Shown here one piece after another: positions 51,889 to 59,460 of a DNA stretch of 64,000 nt. The translations under genes were made by a program, and so were the position numbers. Position 1 is the stretch's first letter, and each line of letters starts with the position of its first letter. The stretch comes from Anaerolineales bacterium. GTDB taxonomy: Bacteria; Chloroflexota; Anaerolineae; 4572-78; J111. The notes under the pieces are model-generated. The model was not told where the DNA came from, searched no databases, and worked only from the letters and a program-made list of their open reading frames with translations. The stretch spans positions 248,001 to 312,000 of the forward strand of contig JACKAU010000005.1 in assembly GCA_020634855.1 (NCBI GenBank). The letters are read 5' to 3'.

Positions 51889-52123
51889 TATAATACCAAG
51901 GTTGCTCCCGCAAGGGAGCGCCTATTCTAATATAGATTATTTTGGCTGTTCAAAGTGGTCGCCCGGTTATATTAGTCGGGCGTTTTTGTTGCAACAGAGT
52001 GGCTCATACTTGCGGAGAAGAGTCGGCTGTTACCAACAACTAGGATGCGACCCCCATCGGTCACGCCGCACGGCGACGTTCAAAACGTAAACAGCGACAT
52101 TCAAAACGCAAGTAGGAGAAACT
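51889..52123 (+). promoter_or_regulatory. Structured leader of the DEAD-box helicase gene
   Basis: A perfect TATAAT at 51889-51894 (no clear -35 box) would start a transcript near 51901. It begins with a GCTCCC-GCAA-GGGAGC tetraloop hairpin (51904-51919) and meets an intrinsic terminator at 51960-51987. It then continues for about 135 bases to the ATG at 52124. Long leaders that control expression are typical of cold-inducible RNA helicase genes; that this one does so is an inference. Confidence 0.5.
51960..51987 (+). terminator. Intrinsic terminator within the helicase leader
   Basis: CGCCCG at 51960-51965 and CGGGCG at 51977-51982 form a 6-bp GC stem followed by TTTTTGTT. It lies between the likely promoter and the helicase start codon, so it is either an attenuator or the end of a small RNA. 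Confidence 0.75.
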
Positions 52124-53761
52124 ATGTCAAGCGAATTTTTTCAACTGGGTTTGCACCCACAGTTGGTGCAAACCGTAGCCGAGTTAGGCTACACCACCCC
52201 CACCCCCATCCAGGCCGCCATCATTCCCATGATGTTGACCGGTCAGGACGTTATCGGCCAATCCCAAACCGGCACCGGCAAAACGGCGGCCTTTTCACTG
52301 CCGATTTTGCATAACTTAGAGGCCGATCAAGGCCACGTTCAGGCTTTGGTGTTGACCCCCACCCGCGAACTGGCGATGCAGGTCGCCAAAGCGATGTATC
52401 AATACGGACGCCCGCTAAACGTGCGGGTTCTGCCGGTTTACGGGGGGCAAGCCTACAGCCGCCAAATCAACCGCCTCAATAGAGGCGTCGATATTGTGGT
52501 TGGCACGCCGGGCCGGCTGCTCGACCTAATCCGGCAAAAGGCCCTCGATTTAAGCAGCGTCTCAACCGTGGTGCTCGACGAAGCCGACGAGATGCTGAGT
52601 ATGGGCTTCATCGAAGATATCGAGGCCATTCTGGAAGCCACGCCGCCGGCGCGCCAGACAGCGCTCTTTTCGGCCACGCTGCCCAGAGAGATTCGCCGGC
52701 TGGCCGACCAGTATATGCACCAGCCGCAGTCATTCACCGTCGAGGCCAAACAACTCACGGTCTCAACCGTCGAGCAGCGCTACTACCTGGTCAACGAAGC
52801 CGATAAACTGGCCGCCCTAACCCGGCTTTTTGAAGTCGAGCCGATCACCAGCGCCCTCATCTTTGCCCGCACGCGGGTCGGCACCGGCGAACTGGCCAAT
52901 GAGTTGACGGTGCGCGGCTTCCCCGCCGAGTCGCTCAACGGCGACCTCAGCCAAGAGGCCCGCGAGCGCGTACTAGAGCGATTTCGCCAACAGCAGATCA
53001 CTGTGCTGGTCGCCACCGATGTCGCCGCCCGCGGTCTCGACATCGACGACATTTCGCATGTCTTCAACTTCGATCTGCCGCCCGAACCGGAAGTCTACGT
53101 CCATCGCGTGGGCCGCACCGGCCGCGCCGGCAAACCCGGCATCGCCGTTTCGATCATCACGCCCCGCGAGCGGTGGCTAATGCGCAAGATCGAGTCATAC
53201 ACCAAGCAGTCGATCACGCCGGCCACGCTGCCAACCATCGCCGAGATTAAACAGCATCGCGAGAGCCAACTGGTCGAGCAGATGTTAGTCTGGTTGCGGC
53301 GCGACCGCTGCCGCCGAGAGCGTGAAATGATCGCAGAACTGGCCGAGAACGGCTACGACGTGGTTGATATCGCAGCGGCCGCCTTGAAAGTAGCCCGTGC
53401 TGAAGAGAAACAGCGCCCCATCGATCCGATCAGCGATATCCAAGAACCCCGTCCATCACGCGGCAAGCCGAGCAATAAATCTAACCGGCGCTCGCGAAGA
53501 GCGGATCGGCGTGATAGTGTCGAAGAAAGGGGTATGGTCCGGCTATCGCTCAATGCCGGCAAAGCCGACGGACTTCAGGTCAATCACGTTGTCGGCACGC
53601 TGGCTTACCAGGCCGAAATTCCGGGCAATGTCATCGGTAAAATTCGCATTCAAGATCAACACACCCTGGTTGATGTCCCGGAACAGTTTGTGGGGCAAGT
53701 GCTGGCTAAAACCGGCTCTTACCGTATCGGCAAACAGAAAATTGCTGTAGAACGGGCGTAG
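52124..53761 (+). CDS. DEAD-box ATP-dependent RNA helicase with DbpA-type RNA-binding domain (CsdA/DeaD-like)
   Basis: A 545-residue helicase. Q motif region GYTTPTPIQAAIIP, Walker A SQTGTGKTA, PTRELA, GTPGRLLDLI, DEAD box VLDEADEML, SAT, then domain 2 with RGLDIDDISHVFNFD and HRVGRTGRAGKPG. The linker (about 430-465) is basic and Arg-rich. The C-terminal roughly 75 residues (MVRLSLNAGKADGLQVNHVVG to QKIAVERA) are a DbpA domain that binds structured RNA. CsdA/DeaD homologues help ribosome assembly and cold adaptation. AGTAGGAGAAACT precedes the ATG. Confidence 0.94.
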   Translation: MSSEFFQLGLHPQLVQTVAELGYTTPTPIQAAIIPMMLTGQDVIGQSQTGTGKTAAFSLPILHNLEADQGHVQALVLTPTRELAMQVAKAMYQYGRPLNVRVLPVYGGQAYSRQINRLNRGVDIVVGTPGRLLDLIRQKALDLSSVSTVVLDEADEMLSMGFIEDIEAILEATPPARQTALFSATLPREIRRLADQYMHQPQSFTVEAKQLTVSTVEQRYYLVNEADKLAALTRLFEVEPITSALIFARTRVGTGELANELTVRGFPAESLNGDLSQEARERVLERFRQQQITVLVATDVAARGLDIDDISHVFNFDLPPEPEVYVHRVGRTGRAGKPGIAVSIITPRERWLMRKIESYTKQSITPATLPTIAEIKQHRESQLVEQMLVWLRRDRCRREREMIAELAENGYDVVDIAAAALKVARAEEKQRPIDPISDIQEPRPSRGKPSNKSNRRSRRADRRDSVEERGMVRLSLNAGKADGLQVNHVVGTLAYQAEIPGNVIGKIRIQDQHTLVDVPEQFVGQVLAKTGSYRIGKQKIAVERA

Positions 53762-53777
53762 GTCGCTTAACCCGCTG

Positions 53778-54377
53778 TTAACGATCTTTACAGCGAATAA
53801 GTAACAGCATTCCCGCAATGGCGACAGCCACCAGTAAGAGATAAAACGGATAGGCTGATGATGGTCCCGGCGGCGGGGGGATCGAGGCGCGTTCGGCGGC
53901 AGTGTTGGCGCGACGGCGGGCCAACTCCAATCGCAAGCTCTCTTCGCCTTTAGCCATCGCCCAACGGTGATTGGCCGCAAAGATGGGTTTGAGCAGGAAA
54001 GAAAAAGTCCGCAGCAGCGGCTTATCGGCCCGAATTTTCCAATCGTAAACGATGTAGACCTGCGCCCCTTCCTGGGTTAGGGTCCAAATACCCCGTCCAT
54101 TGAAATCACCCCAGGCTTCGAGGCTAAACCCGTGGGGATAGCTCGACTCAGTGACGCGGAAGGACCAACGCAAGGTGTAAGGTAGCCAGCCTTTGGTATA
54201 CAGATCAATCACCCGGCCAACGCCGTTTTCGTCGCCGGGAGCTATCTCTTTGATCGCCAGATAAACGGCCGGCCACCACCGAGTCAAACTAAGCGCATCG
54301 CCCAATACCTCGGCCACTTCTTCAACCGTACCATCGATATGCCAATGGGTTATGAAATGATAATCGTTGCTGGCCAA
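53778..54377 (-). CDS. SRPBCC-fold protein with C-terminal membrane helix
   Basis: A 199-residue protein. The first roughly 150 residues are an SRPBCC/polyketide-cyclase-like lipid-binding fold (YHFITHWHIDGTVEEVAEVLGD, WWPAVYLAIKEIAPGD, YTLRWSFRVTESSYPHGFSLEAWGDFNGRGIW). A Pro-rich linker (SIPPPPGPSSA) leads to a tail anchor (FYLLLVAVAIAGMLLLI) with CKDR at the end. The domain presumably faces the cytosol near the membrane. The function is unknown. It is transcribed away from the helicase gene end, upstream of which lies ilvE in the same direction (27-base gap). Confidence 0.75.
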   Translation of the reverse strand: MASNDYHFITHWHIDGTVEEVAEVLGDALSLTRWWPAVYLAIKEIAPGDENGVGRVIDLYTKGWLPYTLRWSFRVTESSYPHGFSLEAWGDFNGRGIWTLTQEGAQVYIVYDWKIRADKPLLRTFSFLLKPIFAANHRWAMAKGEESLRLELARRRANTAAERASIPPPPGPSSAYPFYLLLVAVAIAGMLLLIRCKDR

Positions 54378-54404
54378 GGTGTTCGATCCTTTCCAATGCT
54401 TGGG

Positions 54405-55334
54405 TTACACGGTTTCCAGTACCGGCACCGGCGTGAGCCAATGACTGTACTTAGGCATTTCCCCCAGAACCACCCGGAAATAGATATCCCGCAGTTGTTG
54501 AGTAATCGGGCCGGTGCTGCCGTTACCCACTAACCGATGATCGATGGAACCAATGGCCGCGACCTGCACACCAGTGCCACAGTAGAATGCTTCCTCGGCG
54601 ATGTACAGTTCAGTGCGGTCGATATCACGCTCGATGACCTCAAGACCCAGTTCCTCGCGGGCCAGTTGAATTAGCGTTTTGCGGGTAATCCCTTCCAACA
54701 AATTGCTGGTGATCGGCGGCGTGACGATAGCGCCGTCACGAACCATCATAAAGTTAGCCGCACTGCCCTCCGAGACGTGCCCATCCTGATTGAGGACCAG
54801 TGCGTCATCAAAGCCGCTAAGCATCGCGTCGCTTTTGACCAAAGCGCTGTTGACATAGGCCCCATTGACTTTGCCTCGCGCCGGAATAGCCGTGTCATCG
54901 ACTCGCCGCCAGGAGCTGACGCAGACTTTGGCCCCTTTATCGGCCTCGAGGTACTTGCCGACCGGCTGGCTGAAAATGGCGATTTTGTCGTTAGCGTCGT
55001 GGAGCCACACCCGAAAAACACCGTCATCTTTGTAGGCAATGGGCCGAATGTAGCAATTTTGCCGCCAGCCTTCACGACTAAGCAGTTCGACCGTAATATC
55101 GGCCAACTGTTGGGGGGTATAATCGAAACGGCACATCAGCAGTTTGGCGCTATTGAGAAAACGGGTGTAATGATCGACCAGCCGGAAAGCGTAAAGCTGC
55201 TCGTGGGTTTCGTTCCAATAGCCGCGCAGTCCGCCAAAACAGCCGGTGCCATAGTGAAGTGTATGGCAGGTGATACTAACCTGAGCTTGCTCGATAGGCA
55301 CAATACGGCCTTCGAAATAGGCAAGGGTAGTCAT
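54405..55334 (-). CDS. ilvE: Branched-chain amino acid aminotransferase (fold type IV)
   Basis: PLP enzyme that interconverts Leu, Ile, Val and their 2-oxo acids. HTLHYGTGCFGGLRGYW near the start and the PLP-lysine region GKVNGAYVNSALVKSDAMLSG are seen. VSEGSAANFMMVRDGAIVTPPITSNLLEGITR is the typical phosphate-binding stretch. ELYIAEEAFYCGTGVQVAAIGSIDHR and QQLRDIYFRVVLGEMP follow. The start is set at ATG 55334 (AAGGAGAAACTTA just before it on the minus strand), giving 309 aa. It is divergent from the ROK repressor. Confidence 0.93.
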   Translation of the reverse strand: MTTLAYFEGRIVPIEQAQVSITCHTLHYGTGCFGGLRGYWNETHEQLYAFRLVDHYTRFLNSAKLLMCRFDYTPQQLADITVELLSREGWRQNCYIRPIAYKDDGVFRVWLHDANDKIAIFSQPVGKYLEADKGAKVCVSSWRRVDDTAIPARGKVNGAYVNSALVKSDAMLSGFDDALVLNQDGHVSEGSAANFMMVRDGAIVTPPITSNLLEGITRKTLIQLAREELGLEVIERDIDRTELYIAEEAFYCGTGVQVAAIGSIDHRLVGNGSTGPITQQLRDIYFRVVLGEMPKYSHWLTPVPVLETV

Positions 55335-55483
55335 TAAGTTTCTCCTTTGGGATTTGATGACCATATTTTAGGTGACAAGGGACTTCACAGCAATTTGGCA
55401 ATACGCTTATACAGTCGAATTCGTCATCTTCGATTAACCAGAAAAACGCTACAAAGAAATGCAAAATTCCTTTAAAAAAGGGC

Positions 55484-55512
55484 TTGACAAGCATAAAAAA
55501 CTATGATAGACT
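55484..55512 (+). promoter_or_regulatory. Promoter of the ROK repressor gene
   Basis: A perfect TTGACA at 55484-55489 and TAGACT at 55507-55512, spacing 17. The operator below begins a few bases after the expected start point (about 55519). Confidence 0.65.
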
Positions 55513-55521
55513 ACGATCAAC

Positions 55522-55546
55522 TTAGTAAGTTAATTTAACTTACTAA
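55522..55546. promoter_or_regulatory. Palindromic operator 1 (probable ROK-repressor site)
   Basis: Half-sites TTAGTAAGTTAA and TTAACTTACTAA flank a single central T; all 12 pairs match. A second site of the same design lies at 56779-56803 in front of the PTS operon. This one covers the transcription start region of the repressor gene, so autorepression is likely. Confidence 0.75.
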
Positions 55547-55564
55547 TTAAACGAGTCGAGACAA

Positions 55565-56761
55565 ATGGTCATCAACAAAAAACTTACCCATCAATCCACA
55601 AAAATTCACAACCGCATCTTAACGCTCAAAACCATTTATGAACACCAGGAAATTAGCCGGGCCGATATTGCCCGGATGACCGGTCTCACCCGGCCCACCA
55701 TTTCCAGCGCCGTGGCCGAACTCATCGACGAAGGGATCGTCGAAGAAACCCGCCAGGGACCATCAGCCGGCGGTAAACCGCCGATATTCCTGCGGGTTGT
55801 CCCTACTTCTTGTTACCTAATTGGGATAGATCTAAACAGTGATGAATTTCGGGGCGGCGTGCTTGACCTTCGCGGAAATCTACTGCACAGCGTAGTCCAT
55901 CCTGTCAACGAACAGGATGGCGACCTGGCTTTGAAATTAGCCTATGAGTTGATCGATGAGTTGGTGACTTGGGCCGACCGCCCCGTCTTGGGCATCGGGT
56001 TAGGAACCCCTGGCGTCATCGATGCCGAACACGGGATAATCCGCCGGGCCGTCAATCTCGACTGGGAAGCGCTGCCTCTACAAAATCTACTACAAAAACG
56101 CTATGATTTACCGGTTTACATTGCTAACAACACCCACCTGGCCGCCCTGGGTGAATACACCTTCGGCTGCCATCCGGACAGCAAAAATCTCATAGTAGTA
56201 AAAGTTGGGCGCGGTATCAGCGCCGGCATCGTTATTAAGGGCCAATTATTTTATGGCGACGGCGCCGGGGCCGGTGAAATCGGTCACGTAGTAGCCGTTG
56301 ATGGCGGAGAGGCCTGCCGCTGTGGTAACTTTGGCTGCCTCGAAACCGTGGCCAGCACGCGGGCCATTGTCAAAAGAGCCAAAGTCATTGCCCAAAGTAA
56401 CCCGCATTCTCTACTGCATAATTTTGCCCCAACGGTTGAGGCCATCGACCTGCCGGCCGTACACCAGGCTTTTGTGGCCGGTGATGAAGATGTCCAACAG
56501 ATTATTAGCGACGTCGGCCGATTTCTCGGCGCGGCTCTGGCTCATTTGGTTGGCGCGTTAAATATCGAACACATTCTCATCGGGGGGTTGATGAGCAGTT
56601 TCGGAGAACCCTTACTCGAGTCGATTCGCCGAGCCATGCGTCGGCGCGCGATGTCCCTGCTAGTTGATGAGACCCAGGTTGGCTTTTCTACGTTGGGAAC
56701 CAACAGCGTCATTTTGGGAGCAGGGGCCATTATCTTAACTGAAGAATTAGGTATCGTTTAA
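55565..56761 (+). CDS. ROK-family transcriptional repressor (NagC/XylR type)
   Basis: A 398-residue regulator with an N-terminal winged helix (RILTLKTIYEHQEISRADIARMTGLTRPTISSAVAELIDEG) and a sugar-kinase-like ROK domain. GIDLNSDEFRGGVLDLRGNLL, GIGLGTPGVID, the zinc motif CRCGNFGCLET and GGLMSSFGEPLLE are present. ROK repressors are released by sugars or sugar phosphates. The neighbouring GlcNAc uptake and catabolism operon, with a matching operator, makes it the NagC-like regulator of that pathway, sensing probably GlcNAc-6-P. Confidence 0.92.
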   Translation: MVINKKLTHQSTKIHNRILTLKTIYEHQEISRADIARMTGLTRPTISSAVAELIDEGIVEETRQGPSAGGKPPIFLRVVPTSCYLIGIDLNSDEFRGGVLDLRGNLLHSVVHPVNEQDGDLALKLAYELIDELVTWADRPVLGIGLGTPGVIDAEHGIIRRAVNLDWEALPLQNLLQKRYDLPVYIANNTHLAALGEYTFGCHPDSKNLIVVKVGRGISAGIVIKGQLFYGDGAGAGEIGHVVAVDGGEACRCGNFGCLETVASTRAIVKRAKVIAQSNPHSLLHNFAPTVEAIDLPAVHQAFVAGDEDVQQIISDVGRFLGAALAHLVGALNIEHILIGGLMSSFGEPLLESIRRAMRRRAMSLLVDETQVGFSTLGTNSVILGAGAIILTEELGIV

Positions 56762-56778
56762 TTTTTTTTAATCGAAAC

Positions 56779-56803
56779 TTAGTTAGTAAATTTTACTAAC
56801 TAA
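56779..56803. promoter_or_regulatory. Palindromic operator 2 (upstream of the PTS operon)
   Basis: Half-sites TTAGTTAGTAAA and TTTACTAACTAA around one central T, perfect over 12 pairs. It resembles operator 1 in layout, spacing and the TTAGT(T/A)AGT core. It ends 23 bases before the ATG at 56826. Confidence 0.75.
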
Positions 56804-56825
56804 CAGAATGAAAGGGGATTATAAA

Positions 56826-59351
56826 ATGAAACAAATTAGGTTACAAGCGCCATTGTCCGGTTACTTGATGCCCTTGGAGCGAGTACCCGATCCGGTCTTT
56901 GCTCAGAAGATGGTCGGGGATGGAGTTGCCCTAGACCCCGCCAGCCCGTCGCTGTTGGCTCCTTGCGACGGTCAAGTGGTACAGCTTCACCCGGCTCATC
57001 ACGCCTTGACCCTGGCCACCACCGATGGCTTGGAACTGCTGATGCACATCGGGCTTGATACGGTGAACCTCAAAGGGGCCGGCTTTGAGCCAGTCGTCAA
57101 AACCGGCGATCAGGTCAAGCTCGGCGACCCGCTCATCCATTTTGATGTCGATTACGTGGCGACCCACGCCAAAAGCCTGTTGACGATGATCGTTGTTACC
57201 AACGGCGAGCGCGTCGCAGGGATCAAATCACACAGCGGCAGCGTCACCGCCGGGCAGGAAAGCATTCTGGAAGTGACCCTTAACGGCGAACAAGCCGACC
57301 GCACCGACAAGGACTTTGAGCCGGTCGTTTCCGACGCCATCTTGATCCCCAACCACGACGGCCTGCACGCCCGACCGGCCGCAGTGTTGTCCAACGTGGC
57401 TCGTAAATACCAAGCTGACATTTATCTGCAAAAAGGCAGCGAGCAGGCCAATGCCAAGAGCGTTGTCGCCCTGATGAATCTGAACGTCCAGCATAACGAC
57501 AAAGTCAAGCTCATCGCTCGTGGCGCCGACGCCCACGAAGCCATTCGCACCCTAAGCCCAATGGTCGAGCAAGGGCTAGGCGAAGCCGGCGCGACGCCGG
57601 TATCGGCTCCGGCCAGCGTCAGTGTGGCCGAAATTAACGCCCCGGCTCCCCGCCCCCGCTCCGATGATCCCAACCTGCTGCTGGGTGTGACCGCCTCGCC
57701 GGGACTGGCCGTTGGCAACATCTTTCAAATCCGCCACGCGACCATCAAAGTGACCGAAACTGCCGCCAACCCGCAACAAGAGGAAGAATCCCTGCGTCAG
57801 GCTATCGAAGCCGCCAAAATCGAACTGGAAGCGCTGCAAGCCCGGCTGCACGTTGAAGCCGATCCGGCCAAAGCCGCCATCTTTGCCGCTCACCAGGAGC
57901 TGCTGGAAGACCCCGACCTGCTGGATATGACCCGCAGCGCTATCGCCAAGGGGAAAAGCGCCGCCTTTGCCTGGCAGACCGCGGTCAATACCCAGGCCGA
58001 CAGCCTGGCCCGCCTAAAGAACGAACTGATTGCCGCCCGGGCCAACGATCTGCGCGATGTCGGTCGCCGGGTACTGCAACATCTAACCGGCGCCGAAGTC
58101 GAAGCCATCGACGCCCCGGCCAACGCTATTCTGGTAGCCGAAGATTTGACCCCATCCGATACGGCCAACCTGGATCGGTCCAAGGTACTTGGCTTCTGCA
58201 CCACTCTGGGCGGGGCTACCTCTCACGTCGCGATTTTGGCCCGCAGCCTCGATATTCCGGCGGTGGCCGGCATCGACCCCCGCGCGCTCGATCTGGAAAA
58301 CGGAACGCCGGTCATTTTGGATGGACGCCAGGGTACGCTGCGGCTCAACCCTTCCGCCGACGAAGTGACTCGTATCCGCGACCAGCAGCAACAACAGGCC
58401 GCCAAACGCCAGACCGATTTAGCCCACGCCGCCGAACCGGCCATCACCAGCGATAGTCATCAATTGGAAATCGTCGCTAACATCGGTGGTCTGGCCGATG
58501 CTGAACAAATCACTAATTTGGGTGGCGAAGGCGTAGGATTACTGCGCTCGGAGTTTCTCTTTCTGGAACGAACCAGCGCGCCCAGCGAGGATGAGCAGGC
58601 CGAAACCTACGCGGCTATCGCCCGCGCTCTGGGGGCCAACCAACCGTTGGTCATCCGCACGCTGGATGTCGGCGGCGACAAACCGCTGCCCTATCTGCCC
58701 ATCCCCCACGAAGAAAATCCGTTCCTGGGCGAACGGGGCATCCGGGTAGGGTTAGACCGGCCCGAAATTTTGCGAACCCAACTGCGGGCCATCCTGCGGG
58801 CTTCATCCGCGGGGAAGATTATGGTCATGTTCCCGATGATCTCCACTCTGGGCGAGTGGCGAGCGGCCAAAGCTATGCTGGAAGAAGAACGCGAGAAGCT
58901 GGGCGTCCCCGCTATCCCGGTCGGAATTATGGTCGAAGTGCCGGCTGCGGCAGTTCTGGCCGAGCAATTTGCTCGTGAAGCTGATTTCTTCTCCATCGGC
59001 ACCAACGATTTGACCCAATATACGCTAGCGATGGATCGTGGGCACGCCAAACTGGCCCCGCAGGTCGATGGCCTCAACCCGGCGGTGCTGCACCTGATTG
59101 CTCAGACCGTGAACGGCGCGCACCGGCACGGTAAGTGGGTGGGTGTTTGTGGCGGCATCGCCAGCGACCCCCAAGCTGTCCCGTTCTTAATCGGCCTGGG
59201 CGTGGATGAACTCAGCCTCAGCCTGCCGGCGATCCCCGGCGTCAAAGCTCAAATCCGGGCCTTGAGCCTGAGTGAATGCCAATCCTTAGCCAAACAAGCG
59301 CTGACCGTGGACACCGCCGCCGAAGTGCGGGCGCTGGCCCCCGACGCGTGA
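56826..59351 (+). CDS. PTS fusion protein EIIA(Glc-type)-HPr-enzyme I
   Basis: A 841-residue cytoplasmic phosphotransfer chain in one polypeptide. Residues 1-150: EIIA of the glucose/GlcNAc class, phospho-His H74 in LLMHIGLDTV. About 165-250: HPr, phospho-His H181 in DGLHARPAA, but the regulatory serine segment reads AKSVVALMNL. From about 285: enzyme I with PEP-dependent phospho-His H467 in GGATSHVAILA, the PEP-binding domain (VGLLRSEFLFLER, ENPFLGERGIR, GTNDLTQY) and catalytic Cys in VCGGIASDP. It takes PEP phosphate to the EIICB encoded next. ATG 56826 follows AAAGGGGATT; an ATG 18 bases upstream covers that site. Confidence 0.93.
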   Translation: MKQIRLQAPLSGYLMPLERVPDPVFAQKMVGDGVALDPASPSLLAPCDGQVVQLHPAHHALTLATTDGLELLMHIGLDTVNLKGAGFEPVVKTGDQVKLGDPLIHFDVDYVATHAKSLLTMIVVTNGERVAGIKSHSGSVTAGQESILEVTLNGEQADRTDKDFEPVVSDAILIPNHDGLHARPAAVLSNVARKYQADIYLQKGSEQANAKSVVALMNLNVQHNDKVKLIARGADAHEAIRTLSPMVEQGLGEAGATPVSAPASVSVAEINAPAPRPRSDDPNLLLGVTASPGLAVGNIFQIRHATIKVTETAANPQQEEESLRQAIEAAKIELEALQARLHVEADPAKAAIFAAHQELLEDPDLLDMTRSAIAKGKSAAFAWQTAVNTQADSLARLKNELIAARANDLRDVGRRVLQHLTGAEVEAIDAPANAILVAEDLTPSDTANLDRSKVLGFCTTLGGATSHVAILARSLDIPAVAGIDPRALDLENGTPVILDGRQGTLRLNPSADEVTRIRDQQQQQAAKRQTDLAHAAEPAITSDSHQLEIVANIGGLADAEQITNLGGEGVGLLRSEFLFLERTSAPSEDEQAETYAAIARALGANQPLVIRTLDVGGDKPLPYLPIPHEENPFLGERGIRVGLDRPEILRTQLRAILRASSAGKIMVMFPMISTLGEWRAAKAMLEEEREKLGVPAIPVGIMVEVPAAAVLAEQFAREADFFSIGTNDLTQYTLAMDRGHAKLAPQVDGLNPAVLHLIAQTVNGAHRHGKWVGVCGGIASDPQAVPFLIGLGVDELSLSLPAIPGVKAQIRALSLSECQSLAKQALTVDTAAEVRALAPDA

Positions 59352-59460
59352 TACAAAAAGAGAAACAATTCGCAAGTTACTTTACGACAATCCAACTTTA
59401 AAAATTAATGCTGTTGCATTTCAAAAAACTTTAGCAAAACTACCAAAGGAGACTTAACCG

